Shown one piece after another: positions 32,544 to 44,691 of a DNA stretch of 64,000 nt. This DNA is from Batkoa obscura (lineage: Eukaryota > Entomophthoromycota > Entomophthoromycetes > Entomophthorales > Batkoaceae). The stretch is from NCBI GenBank assembly GCA_030770535.1, contig JASVEC010000025.1:124001-188000 (forward strand). Reading direction: 5' to 3'. How positions within the stretch are numbered: position 1 is the stretch's first letter; every line of letters starts with the position of its first letter. The translations under genes were made by a program, and so were the position numbers. The notes under the pieces were generated by a model. That model saw nothing but the letters and a program-made list of their open reading frames with translations. It did not search any database and was not told the origin of the DNA.

Positions 32544-33213
32544 ATTAATATAAAATTGGTATATAATTACTTTTAATTATTTATTTGAATTATGATAAGA
32601 ATATTTTCTTTTTAAATAATATTTTTTACTAAGATTGATAACGAGAGAATGTAATGTAATATCAGGTTATATTTTTTTAATATATAAAAAAACATCTCAG
32701 TTTTAACCTTGATCATATTATTAATATATTAGATTATTGTAGTCTTAGTTTATAGATGAATTATATATATATCATTTAGTGAAAAAATTTATTGTAAATT
32801 AAATTTAATTGTGATAGCGCTTCATTAAGTTTTTTTCATATTTAATGTTAGTATAATAACTTGATTACACATTGTACTAATCTAATGTATTTAGTTTTTT
32901 TTATAAACTGTAAAAGCGATAGTAAAAGTAAAATAAAATAAAATAAAATAATTTTAATATGACTTGCTATGAGCATAAAATTTAAAGGACTAGATTATCT
33001 GAAGTTTTTTTAAATATTATTTAAATTATCATCAAATATTAAAAATTAAAAGGAATATTTATAAAACAAAAAATAAAGTTGGATATTAAAAATAATTTAA
33101 AATTTAACATACTAAAATAAAACCAAATGTTATATACAATTAATATTAAATTTCATACTATAATTAAAGTGATAATAAAATATTAATTTTTTATAGTTAT
33201 GATATTTTTATAT
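32544..33213. other. Intergenic region downstream of CWC27
   Basis: About 670 bp of AT-rich DNA with no gene or recognised repeat. It includes a short run of aaaat units near 32931-32950. Confidence 0.55.
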
Positions 33214-33311
33214 GGGATGTATTTTTGTGTTTAAGAATTTTACTAACAATCTTTCCACTCAAATAGCGCTTAAAAAATGGATAAAATAATGAAGCCAAAA
33301 AAAACATCACC
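33214..33311 (-). mobile_element. Family-M MITE upstream of HEM15
   Basis: 98 bp, gggatgtatttttgtg...acatcacc, ATAT on both sides, with the core caaatagcgcttaaaaaatg. It lies 750 bp upstream of the ferrochelatase start, in the same orientation as the copy downstream of that gene. Confidence 0.9.
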
Positions 33312-34062
33312 ATATGTTATTTAATACTAATAGATTTAATGAAATTCGTTAACTACAAGAAGCAAAGTTAGTTTTTAAACAAAATTTGAAATTGTTTTCA
33401 AATAAATATAAAAACAATTAATTCCAATTTAATATTTAATATATCGCTTTTTTCCCATATATCAATTGAAAGTGGTTTAATAGTTTTATTTTTTTATTGA
33501 AGATATATCAGGAAAACGTAGAAATAAAATATTTTAAATTGACCACATATTTACCCTAAGCTTTTAAAACTATTTTACGACTTTTAACCTAAGCAATTCG
33601 GATTATCTTATTTTTGGGATATTTTACAATTTTAATATTAAAAACCGGTATTTTTAAGTTAAATACATACCTGTTTTAATCTTTAAATAAATCAAAAGTT
33701 ATTTATATTACTATTATAATTATGTTAACTTTATAATATAATATAATTAATTTAATATTAATTTAAAATAAAAATTGTTGAAACTCAATTTATTTAAAAT
33801 GTAAAAGAATAAAAAAATAACGTCATCAAAAAGAACAATTTATACTTTAACAAATAGAAATCTTTGATTAGATCTGAAGTTTTAATTTGTTTTAGATCGT
33901 TTGATAGAATCAATCTCTCGATCTGGGTGGATTTAACTTAAAAAGTAATACAATCACAACTTGAATTTAATTTAGACGTAATCAAAAATATTACATTTTA
34001 AAACTATTTTTTTACCTTTTAATATTTTTTATAACTTTTATCAATTTGATATTATTTAAATC
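33312..34062. other. Intergenic region upstream of HEM15
   Basis: About 750 bp of AT-rich DNA that should include the ferrochelatase promoter. No other gene, tRNA or repeat was recognised. Confidence 0.5.
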
Positions 34063-35400
34063 ATGTCCTATCTACTACGTAGTTTAAATAAAAGTTTATA
34101 TACTACTGGTAAGCTTTTATTGTACTATTTTAACTTGGTAAACATAAACTAACATCTCCTGTTACCTATTTTAGCCCCTCAAAGATGTTTTTCTAGAGCT
34201 TTAGCTACTACCTTAAACACCAATAGCCCTTCTTTAAAAGGGTAAGTCAACCTCATTTCTAATTTAACTTAAATATTAACACCTCCTTTTAGTCCCACTG
34301 GAGTGTTATTATTAAACTTAGGTGGTCCCTCTAATTTAGAAGAAGTGAATCCATTCCTTACCCGATTATTTTCAGATCCCGAATTGATTCCAATTCCCTT
34401 TCAAAAATATGCAGCACCATTAATAGCTAAAAGACGTACCCCACAGATCAAAGAACAATATGCTAAAATTGGCGGAGGTTCTCCCATTTTAAGTTGGACT
34501 GAAAAGCAGGGTAATGAAATGGTCAAGTTATTAGATCAATTATCACCAGAAACAGCTCCACATAAACCATATATTGCTTTCCGTTATGCACCCCCTTTGA
34601 CAGAAGATACATTGAAGCAGATTCAAAATGACGGCGTTAAAAGAGTCATCGCTTTCACTCAATACCCTCAATATTCTTGTTCTACCACGGGATCTTCAAT
34701 TACTGAATTGTATCGAAGAATTCAAGAATTTAATTTACAAGATAAAATTGAATGGAGTGTTATTGATCGTTGGCCCACTCATTCTGGTTTAATTGAAGCA
34801 TTTGCAGATCGAATTCAAAAAAAATTACTAGAATATTCGGAAGAAGATAGAAAGGAAGCCGTAATTCTGTTTTCAGCTCATTCTTTACCAATGAAAGTAG
34901 TTAACCGTGGTGATACTTATCCTGCAGAAGTTGGAGCTACGGTGAATAGAGTTATGAAAAAACTAAATTTTTCTCATCCTTATCGTTTGGTTTGGCAAAG
35001 TCAAGTGGGTCCTTCTACTTGGTTGGGTCCTCAAACGAATGATGTTATTCAAGAAATGGGCAAAAAGGGGCATAAAAATTTATTATTAGTACCTATTGCA
35101 TTTACTTCAGATCATATTGAAACTTTATTTGAATTAGATTTAGAATATGGTGAAGAAGCAATTCATAATGGGGTTACTGGTTTTAAAAGAGCTGAATCTT
35201 TAAATGATAGTCCCATTTTTATTAAAGCATTAGCTAATATTGTTAATGACCATATTAAAAATGGATTTCCATTTAGTAATCAGTTGGCTTTACGTTGTCC
35301 TGCTTGTACTAATGAACAATGTCATTTATCAAAACAATTTTTTAAAAAAATTGCTCATCCTATTACTCCATCGAATCCTACTAAAGTTATTGAATTATAA
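34063..35400 (+). CDS. HEM15: Ferrochelatase, mitochondrial, with four-cysteine [2Fe-2S] pattern
   Basis: Predicted exons 34063-34108, 34175-34241 and 34293-35400, 406 aa. The N-terminus (MSYLLRSLNKSLYTT...) is basic and Ser/Thr-rich, as in a mitochondrial presequence. Ferrochelatase inserts iron into protoporphyrin IX, the last step of haem synthesis, on the matrix side of the inner membrane. Family blocks: GVLLLNLGGPSN, the catalytic-His block ILFSAHSLPM (His about 234), VPIAFTSDHIETLFELD, and QSQVGPSTWLGPQT. The C-terminus reads CPACTNEQC (Cys about 373, 376, 381), and YPQYSCSTTGSS supplies a further Cys (about 167). This matches the four ligands known in human ferrochelatase and differs from budding yeast, which lacks the cluster. 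Confidence 0.97.
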
Positions 35401-35500
35401 TATATATAAATATTCATTAAATTATTATTAAAGATTATTTAAATAAACAAATAAATATAACAAAATATAATACATATATTAAATTAAATAAATATGATAT

Positions 35501-35596
35501 GGGGATGTATTTTTTTGAATTTTACTAATGATGATCTTTTCGCTCAAACAACGCTTAAGAAGTGGAAAAAGTGATGAAATCAAAAAAAACATCTCC
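35501..35596 (-). mobile_element. Family-M MITE downstream of HEM15
   Basis: 96 bp, ggggatgtattttttt...acatctcc, flanked by ATAT, with a decayed core (caaacaacgcttaagaag). It lies 100 bp after the HEM15 stop and 180 bp from the end of the CLASP-like gene. Confidence 0.85.
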
Positions 35597-35775
35597 ATAT
35601 ATTAACTAATTTAATTATTAATAGGTATAATATATGATAATAATAATAAATAATAATAATAATAAATAATAATAACAAATAATAAATAATAAATAATAAA
35701 TAATAAAATCAAACATTCACTTTTTTATAGTAATTAATATGTAAAAAATAAAATTAAAAAAATCGAAGAACTGAA

Positions 35776-36536
35776 TTAATAAGCTTCTTCATATAACTGT
35801 ATTAAATTGAGTTGGGCAGGAGATAGTTTTGGAAAAAAAGACAAGATATCCATTTCAGGATCTAATTGTTCTTTGACTGCTAAAACTAAAGAAAGAGCAT
35901 GATGTCTTACTTCGGTACTTAGATGCATAAACCCTGAGATAACTAAAGAATTTAAATCGGGTTGGATTAACTCCAAATCATTAGTAGTAGCCCTTATAAC
36001 TGCTTTTGTTAATACCATAAAACCAGAAGTAATAGGTATAGCTAAATTATCAAATTCAGGTAATCTACCTTTAGTAATTAATAAACCCGCTTGTAACCAT
36101 TTAATTGAGATTAGAAGACAACGATTTAAATCTAAATATTTAGAAAAAGCCATTAAGGCATCTTCTGAAGCACTGTCAATTTCACGAGGTGAATTTTTAC
36201 GACAATCAATTAAAATAGAAAATATTTCAGAAGCATAAGCGTTGGCTAGGGGAGCTTGATATGTTATCAAATTTTCTAATAACCTTATATAAGGCAATTT
36301 AAATTCCCAGGGCATGGAAGGGAATTGTAATGATCTTACTGTTATTTTGACTAATTTATCAAAATTATTTTCCATTTTCCATAATTCAATCCATTGAGGA
36401 TCTGAAGAGGATGGTGTCTCTTTTGAAAAATGATCTAATCTTAAAAAATCAGATGAAGAAGATTTACTATCTGGTCGTAATTTATCAATTAATTTGATTA
36501 ATAATTCTACTCTTTCATTAAAACTTTTTTCTATAA

Positions 36537-36596
<60 letters not shown>

Positions 36597-37086
36597 AAAT
36601 AAATAAATAAATAAATAAATAATAATATTATTATTATAACTTACCTTTCTTCTCCCCATCATTCTCCTTTGAATATTCCGTTGATACTTCTGAATTAGTA
36701 TCTTGATTTTTATCTCCATCATTTAATTTATTTTCAATTTCTTGATTTAATTCCAATTCAAACTTAACGTGTTTATCTTTAATTTCTTTGGGTTCATTAT
36801 TAATATTACTATTATTGTTTTCCTAATAAAAAAATACACCATATAAGTAAACACATTTTTATAATAATATACATCAACTTACTTCTTCTATCACATTCAA
36901 TTGTTTTTTATCCCCTTCCAATCTTGATTTATTTTTATTCCTATTTAATGGAAATTCTAAATTAGCGATACCACTAATATTTTCATATTCTGATGGCATT
37001 TCCATGGATGTACGACATCTCATTGGTGGAATAGATCTCATATTAATACTACTATTATTTCTACTTCCATTATTTCCATTACTATT

Positions 37087-37119
<33 letters not shown>

Positions 37120-38930
37120 TACACTTCCATTTTTAAATTTATTCAAATCCAACTTAGTATTATTATTTAATAAAAAAGTAGTTGGTCGTCCATTTCTTTT
37201 ATTTTCATTTAGTGTTAATTTTAACTTATCTATATTATTATTCATTAAATTTTGACTTAATGTAGCTCCCAAAGCAACAGATTTAGGTCTTGCTTTTATG
37301 GGTGTATTGTTATTAGCATTACTTATCCTACCCATTAAATTACTAGTGTTGTTCTTTAATTTATTTGTCTCTGTCTTTACTGTATTTGAAGTAATTCCAT
37401 TTGATTTCATTAATCCCATTGAACTATTTCTAGATATTGATGAATTGTTACTTTTAATACTTGAACTTGAAGGTGGCCGACTAACTGTTTTTATATTTCT
37501 AATATTTTCATTAATACTATACATGGTTCTTCTATTATTAGATAAAATAGGAGATTTACTATTATTAATTCCCTTTTTAATTATACTATCTCCATTCTTC
37601 ACTATTAAATTCGAATTTGTTTTTGAGGGCATTAATGTAGTTAAGGGTCTCGGTTTACGTAATATAGTATCTTTATTAGTTGTTGTTGTTATTGTATTAG
37701 TTAAATTAGTTAAATTAGTTCTAGGTGTAAGTGAAATATTACTACTGGATGTAAATGTATTTAAATTGGGTTTCCTAATTGAATTAAATTTTGTTTCATT
37801 TAATTGACTATTATTAACATTTCCTCTTGTAGTATTAAATCGACTCATAGAAGTAGAAGGCCTTGAATTAGTTTTTGAATTAATTGATTGAGATGATGAT
37901 TCAGGTTTAAATATCATTGATTTTCTATTAGAAATATATTTTAAATTCTTATTGATATTATTAGATAAACTAGTATTAGTACTAATACTGGATGTCCTTG
38001 ATAAATCTAAACTATTACTATTCGAATCTTCTTTTGATAATTGTTTTCTAATACTAATATCATAGGAATTTAACATATCTTTAGCTTCCGAGACCCAAAT
38101 ACTACTAAACGTTTTAAAGATTTGTCTAGATAAATCACGTACTTTAGTATTTGCATCACTTAATCCTTTTTTAATTGCTTTAATTACCAATTCTTTCCCC
38201 ACTAATAAACCCTTTTTTTCAAATAGCTTTGTTTTAGTATGTCCATGTCTCTTTAGAAATATTAATAAGTAATTAGCTGAATATCCTCTTAATTGTACGC
38301 TTTTATCATCCATTGCAGTACAAATTAGACTCAATATTTTTAAAGAATAATTGGTATTGGCTAAAAATTGATTACTTGTTGAATAAGCTGCTTCTGCAAT
38401 TAATTTTTTACTTGAAGAGGAACTCTTTAGTAAAGTTTGAAATAAAGTATAAGCAAATGGATCTAGACTATTTTCAGGTAAAAAGTGACATAAATCAAAG
38501 ATTAAATTAAAACAAGAGATTTGTAATGTAGTTCTAACACTTAACATAGTTATTGGTAATATTTCCATGAATTCTTTTAAAAATAACATAATATTATTAA
38601 ATTCTAATTCAATTGAATTACCCCTTATTAATTTTCTTAATTTTAATAAACTTTTATCTCTTAATTCCCAATTGACTTCTGTTTCTTTACCTTCAAACAA
38701 TTTTAATATGAAATTTAATTGATTATTTAAATCTTGTTGATCATAAATATTAATACTTTGTAAATTTTCAATTGAATCCAAGATAATTAAATTAATTGAT
38801 TGAGAAGATGAAGAACCTAAATTATTAGTAGATACTTTACTAGTTGTAGATAATGTTGGTGATGTAAATGTTTCAGTTGTATTACGTGATAATTCATGTC
38901 CATCAAATAATCCTTTTAATCCTTCAGGTA

Positions 38931-38978
<48 letters not shown>

Positions 38979-39982
38979 TTTCATTTATGCTACTTTGTTT
39001 ACTTGAGTCAATTAATTTATTATTAATTTGATCCAAAAATCCTTTTTTTAAGGTACTTTTATTGATATTTCGACTTAATGAATTACGTGATTCTTTAGAA
39101 TGAGTTCTATTTAAATATTAATTATATTATTAATTAATTAATTAATTAATTTATTATTATTATAAATTAAATCTTACGTAAATTGTTCTAATAATACTAA
39201 TTTTGCTTTCTCTCTAACTGGTTCATTTGAATCTTCTACTAAATTAATAACTACTGAAGTTAATTTACATAACGGAAATTCGTTGGACTGTAAAGAACAT
39301 TGTTGACCCCAAATTAATACCTGATTTAAATAATCATCATTAATTTCTGTTAAATATAAAATAATTTAAAGAATATATGAATTTACCTGTTCTCTAACCC
39401 TCCAATTTTTATGATGAAATCCATTATTAATAACAATTTTTAAAAATTCTTCTTTCGCTTTAATCAATCCAGTACCATAATTAACATTAACTTTATCCGC
39501 ATTATCATTTAATTCAAACCACATATTAGTTAAACACTTTACTCCACTTTCTCTTATTCTCTCTTTACTATCTGCTAATCGATCTAATATATTTAATAAA
39601 AATATTGATAAATAAGATTTTAACGGTTTTTGATGTTGAATTAAAAAATTTAATAAGATTGAAACTAATTCTATTGACTTAATACTAAGATTGATAATAG
39701 AGGCTTTAATGCATATTGGTAATTGTTTAATAACAGTGTCAATAGCTATTGTCTATTAAAGAAAGTTAACTAAAATGTTCTTTATGAGATGTTAATTAAA
39801 ATTACTTGATATTCTATCTCTTCTTTTAATAGTTCAGTTAACTTATCAATAGCTTGTAATTTATTATCAGGATCTAAAATAAAAAATAAAACACATACAT
39901 TAAAATTATAAGATTATAATAAAATATATTAATAGTTACCATTTTTCACCAATTCTTTAATAATATTATCTAATTTTGACAT
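35776..39982 (-). CDS. CLASP/Stu1-like microtubule-associated TOG protein
   Basis: Predicted exons (reverse) 39940-39982, 39806-39873, 39387-39752, 39178-39320, 36883-39106, 36645-36822 and 35776-36530, 1,258 aa, all in phase. The N-terminal and middle parts have HEAT/TOG-like helices (ILDRLADSKERIRES, KNWRVREQ, NEPVREKAKLVLLEQ). A long Ser/Asn/Arg-rich basic linker follows, with repeated SRxS-type stretches and two Asn runs. An acidic segment and a C-terminal helical domain (SFNERVELLIKLIDKL to PKLSPAQLNLIQLYEEAY) close the protein. This order fits CLASP proteins (Stu1 in yeast, Cls1/Peg1 in fission yeast), which promote microtubule rescue at kinetochores and in the spindle. The exact subfamily is uncertain. 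The last intron (36531-36644) is largely a tetranucleotide repeat. Confidence 0.85.
36531..36644 (-). repeat. Tetranucleotide microsatellite filling an intron of the CLASP-like gene
   Basis: A long run of the taaa unit (about 36536-36622), interrupted once, lies within a predicted 114-bp intron. That intron is about twice the length of the others in this window. Confidence 0.85.
38934..38976 (-). repeat. AAT trinucleotide repeat coding for polyasparagine
   Basis: About 14 tandem att units (reverse: aat) within the CLASP-like coding region give a run of asparagines close to the N-terminal side of the long exon. A second, shorter one lies at 37098-37119. Confidence 0.9.
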
Positions 39983-40428
39983 GCAAATATATATAGAGTT
40001 TAAATGAAGCAAGTTAGTAAGCCTTTATTTTTACAATTTCAATTTTGTTTATTCCAAATTTAAGTTTCCACTTTTAATTAAACCAGTTGATATCTTATTG
40101 GTTAATTGATTGTTAATGACTTGAAATTTATAAGCCATTTTTTCAAAAGTGAATTAAGAACTTGAAAATTTATGGTGCTTATATAATAATAGCAAATTAA
40201 TTAATATTCATATTTAATAAATTATTAAAATTAATTAAAAAATCCAAATTGAATTTTAATAATAGAAACTATTCTAATACATTTGAATTTATAATTTTTT
40301 GGCTTATTTCAATATTTAAAACCCGTACAAAAAAAATATAAAAAAATATATAAAATCATTAAAATTTGATATATTATTGAATATTATTTATTATATAAAA
40401 AAATTCAATAAAATCAACTTGTAATTAA
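39983..40428. other. Intergenic region CLASP-like / SEC59
   Basis: About 446 bp of AT-rich DNA upstream of the CLASP-like start and after the SEC59 stop; both genes read leftward. No feature was recognised. Confidence 0.5.
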
Positions 40429-42609
40429 TTAACAAAATAATAAAATGGTAGCAAACAAATACAATGGTAGTATTAAATTATCATTTTGATAACTCCAAGC
40501 TTCTAATAAACCTAATAATAATAATAATAAATTATTTAAACTATTTAAAAATCACTTATAATAATTCTTACCATTTAAAATAGATATCAAAATAATAGCA
40601 AATAACTAAGAAAATATTAATAAATATTAACAAATATTAATAAGGATGAGAGATAAGGTATTTCAACTTACCTTCTCTATTTGCCAACAAATCTGTGGCT
40701 CAATTAATAAAAAAGAAGTTAACAATGCTAATATAAATCCCACTGTCCCTTTAATTGTTTTATTTGATCCCAGCCATTTAGTTTTTCCAAATTTTTTACC
40801 AATAATTGAAGCCTAAGAAATAAAATAAAAATATTCTTCATTAATATTCTATCTTCATTTTTTCTTATTAAAATAAAAATTTACCGCTGCATCAGCTAAA
40901 CCTAATACTAATATTCCTGATAAACTACAAGCAATACTATCTTCTTTTAACCAAATTGGTAATGCACAACCCAATAATAAATAAATATGAGCAAAGATTA
41001 AATTACCCGTATCTTTATCATCCGTAAAATGAATTAAATAATTATTTAATACTTTATCAAAGGGTAAGATTTTAAAATATCTTATATATTCTAATAATAG
41101 AAATAAACTTAAGGCAATAGAGAATGCTATATATAATAATTTTTTCTATTTAAAAATAAAAATTAATATGTGTAGTTATATAATATATATTATTAACTTA
41201 CATCAATAAAATAACCTGGTATAAATAATAAAGTTGCTAATCCATGGAAATATTTTCGTCGATTATTTAATGAATTAGATTCTAATACAATTTGGCTATA
41301 AATAACTCCAATTAAAATAGCAATTATCCAATAAATTATTAATAATTGAGCTGATGGATTTTTTAATATATAATGAAAGATCCTAATAATAAATAAATAA
41401 ATAAATAAATATTAATTAATATAATAGACAAATAATAATAATAATAATATAAATATTACCATAAAAAAGGATTTAATTTTAATCCCATATTTAAAAATGG
41501 AAATATAATAAAACTGATACCTCCACTTAATATCATATAAAATAATAAACTATTGATTATTTTATTCTTATTTTTCATTAACATATAACTCATTGTAAAT
41601 ATTACTCCAATAATTAACATACCAACAATAACTCCATTTAATATAATAATTTCTTCACTTAAATTTAATAATATTATATTATTACTTTTAATTAACTATT
41701 AAAAATAAAATACAATTTAATTTTTAACTAATTTCATATAATAAATAACTTAAAACTTACCACCATATACCCTTGAATAGTTAAAAAAGATAAAGCTTGA
41801 GCTAATATACTTAATTCAGCTAGTGTAAATGAAGTTGGTATTAAATTCAATATTAAATATTGAATTATATGAAACAAAGTAATGGAACTTAATATTAAAT
41901 AACTTTCTATATAAAAAAATAAAAATTATTTTAAGAACTTTTTGAATTTAAATATAGTTTTATACTTACTTTTAATAAATATTTGTTGTAACATACCATT
42001 AAACCAAAACTTACTAATTATTAATAAGATTATACTTAATGAATATGGAAGTTTCATTTGTTTTAAAATAACATGACTTAATATAATAAACCCATTGATA
42101 ATTGTTAATAATAATAAATCCGTCCATATTGTTGATGCTAAAATTAATTAAAAGTTTTAACATTTAAAAACTTGAATAAAATTTTTAATTTCAATACTTA
42201 CTTGAGTTGACTATTAATTTGGAACTAGCTATTAAAGTTGGTAATAAAGTAGCTAATAATAAACCATTATCTACTTGAAATCTGAATAATTGCAAAATAA
42301 TGAGTACTTTTGAATTTAATTGAAATAGAGTTTGATAATTTACCTATATTGTTTTTTTTCACTAAAAAGTAATTGAACAAATGGTTGATTTTTTATGGTT
42401 AATAAAAATGTTAATCCAGAAAGTAATATTAAGCTAAGATAAGCTAATAAAGTCATTATTATTATTATTCATTCGTTACAATACTAATTCCAAGGCTTAC
42501 CATCATTAATAAAATTATTTATTGAACTATTTAATTTCCATAATTTTAAATAAGAATAACCACAAGTTAATAAGATTAATCCAGCTTCTAAAGGAATCGT
42601 TGAATTCAT
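40429..42609 (-). CDS. SEC59: Dolichol kinase (Sec59/DOLK)
   Basis: A multi-exon gene (about ten exons). The first exons are 42501-42609, 42344-42443 and 42202-42281, and the stop is at 40429-40431. The product is a polytopic membrane protein rich in Leu/Ile. The conserved C-terminal half shows RRKYFHGLA (about 41260), FIPGYFID, LLEYIRYFKILPFD, FTDDKDTGNLIFAHIYLLLG, CALPIWL, VLGLADAAASIIGKKFG and KTIKGTVGF, ending LEAWSYQNDNLILPLY. These are dolichol kinase hallmarks. The enzyme uses CTP to phosphorylate dolichol in the ER membrane, giving the lipid carrier for N-glycosylation, O-mannosylation and GPI anchors. Some internal exon limits were not worked out base by base. Confidence 0.9.
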
Positions 42610-43042
42610 TATCAATTATAATTATTATCTCTCAAATAATAATATTTTTGATTATTAAAATTAAAAAATTATTCTTATTTATATTATTATTTTATAAACT
42701 AAACTTATTCGGTTTCAATTTCCTTTGAAAATTTAAAATTAGAATTTGCCATCTAAATTTAACTATTCAATTTTAAGCCTTGAGTTGAAAGATAAGCCCA
42801 GTAACTCCCCACATTAATCGAAAATCAACTCATTCTGAAATTTCTAAAAATATAAAATTAATCAAAATAAATAACTATATTTAAAACTAATATAAGATAA
42901 ACTAATAAACAAATATAATAAAACATATCATAATTACCATTACATCAATCTTCAAATAACTACTCAAAAAAAACGAAAATAATATTTTTCTATTTCTCTT
43001 TTTTTATTAAAAAAAATCAAACTTCTTCTCTTCTTCTACTTC
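42610..43042. other. Intergenic region SEC59 / MSS51
   Basis: About 430 bp of AT-rich DNA upstream of SEC59 and downstream of MSS51. A 68-codon forward reading here overlaps the SEC59 first exon and is not a gene. Confidence 0.5.
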
Positions 43043-44395
43043 TTATGCCAAAATTTCATACCTTTTACCACGAATGCCCATAATAGAATGATTAGCATTT
43101 AAAGTCATTCGAATATCTTGTAAATTAAGGTCCGCTTTTAATGATCTAAAAGGATTTAATTTAGGTTCTAACAACCAATCAATTTCATCCTTATATTCCT
43201 CTTTTAATACATTAACATCATTATTAATATCATTAGAATCATAACCCGTAATAAATATTGGACATTTAGTTTCCAATAACAATTCTAAGCTTGGCTTCCA
43301 ACCTTCTTTAGTTAAAGGATACCCAATACCTGGATGAAATAAAAAGAATACATCTCTATACGGATCAAAAGGAATAGCTTCTTTATAATACTCATGAAAT
43401 TTGCCTGTAAAATAATTAAATGATAAATGGGGATTAATGGGCACTTTATTAGGTACGCCTGGAGGTGGTGCTGTTTCAGGTCCAATGAAATGTAAACTAA
43501 AACTTAAATTGGGAAATAAATAACATAATTGTAAATAAGCATAGGGTGGTAATTGACCTTCTGCTCTAGCTCCTAATATAAAAATACGCATTTGTTCCTT
43601 TTCTGCTTTCATATTATTGATATGTTGTTCCATTGTATAATGAATAGCTGCCATAGACCTTTGTCCTTCATAACTTAAACCTTGTTTTCCTGGACGATGA
43701 GGACCAAACGGATGAATACAAGAAGCAATAGTCAATGGATAAGTTAATATTTTACTTACATGTCTAGCTTGTCTTGTTTCATCTACCGCTTTAAAATCTC
43801 TAGTAACAAAAAAAGTATCCCAAGAAGTTAAATTAATGGTTGCTTCTGGTCCTAATACCGTTGGGAATTTAAATTCTGGAAAATTTCTACCTGATCTTAA
43901 ATCATGTTCGTCTTCATTGATCTCTTTTAGTATTGAGCAGTATTTTGAATGTGATGATTTTCCAGAATTATAATGCTCTTCACTACAATGGGTTGGCATA
44001 CCACAATCTGGACAAGTATGACTTGGTCTTTTACTTTTTGAAATACTTTCTTCCGTTACTAAAGTAGGCGTTGGACCCTCTTCATGTACGCAAGTTGGAC
44101 ATAATCCATGATCTTTGATTAAATTACCACGTGCTTTAATTTCTGGAATGGGGGAATTTAAAAATGGATGAAATAAATTGTCTTTGGTTAAAATAGGTAC
44201 TTTTACTTCTTCCTCTTTCGGTTTGCTTTTTTTACTAAATAAATTCCAAAATAAAATCGGTTTGTTGGTAGAAAATGACTTTTCTTTTTGAGTTTTTAAT
44301 AGTTTAATCGAATGTGATTGCAATACTCGCAAACTCATACTTCCTCGATAGACTTGAGTACACGTTTTAAAATGAGTTGGTAGCATTATTTTCAA
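43043..44395 (-). CDS. MSS51: Mitochondrial translational activator Mss51
   Basis: A single-exon gene, 450 aa (yeast Mss51 has 436). The N-terminus is basic and Ser/Thr-rich, as expected for mitochondrial import. A zinc-binding region at about residues 98-150 has CPTC, CPDCGMPTHCSEEHY and HSKYC (MYND-like). It is followed by the long conserved Mss51 body with WDTFFVTRDF, SKILTYPLTI, HPFGPHRPGKQGLS, RIFILGARAEGQLP and IFITGYDS. In yeast Mss51 binds the COX1 mRNA and newly made Cox1, coupling translation to cytochrome oxidase assembly. CP-x-C haem-type motifs (CPTC, CPDC) that respond to haem in yeast are present here. Confidence 0.93.
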   Translation of the reverse strand: MKIMLPTHFKTCTQVYRGSMSLRVLQSHSIKLLKTQKEKSFSTNKPILFWNLFSKKSKPKEEEVKVPILTKDNLFHPFLNSPIPEIKARGNLIKDHGLCPTCVHEEGPTPTLVTEESISKSKRPSHTCPDCGMPTHCSEEHYNSGKSSHSKYCSILKEINEDEHDLRSGRNFPEFKFPTVLGPEATINLTSWDTFFVTRDFKAVDETRQARHVSKILTYPLTIASCIHPFGPHRPGKQGLSYEGQRSMAAIHYTMEQHINNMKAEKEQMRIFILGARAEGQLPPYAYLQLCYLFPNLSFSLHFIGPETAPPPGVPNKVPINPHLSFNYFTGKFHEYYKEAIPFDPYRDVFFLFHPGIGYPLTKEGWKPSLELLLETKCPIFITGYDSNDINNDVNVLKEEYKDEIDWLLEPKLNPFRSLKADLNLQDIRMTLNANHSIMGIRGKRYEILA

Positions 44396-44691
44396 ACTAA
44401 AAAACTCATATTATTTTTTTAATAGAAGATAGTGCTAATTTTAAATACCTTAATTTTGTAAAAATAAAATACCAAATTGACTATTATTATTTCTATTATT
44501 TTGTTAATTATAATAAAAAAGGATTATTAATAATAGTTAAAATTATAAAAAAAAATAATTTTTTAAGAACTTTGATTTTTGCATTTTATTTATTTTTCTC
44601 GATTTAAAAAAACACTTACGATTCAATCAACCAATAATATACAAGGAAATAATATCAGAATCTAAAACAACCCATTATAAATAATATAAAT
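44396..44691. other. Short intergenic region
   Basis: About 300 bp of AT-rich DNA upstream of MSS51 and downstream of the unrecognised gene. No feature seen. Confidence 0.4.

Noticed and set aside
37004-37807. Long Leu-rich forward readings (83 and 169 codons)
   Set aside because: Antisense shadows of the Asn/Ser-rich CLASP-like exon; its AAT/AAC codons read as Leu/Ile/Val on the other strand.
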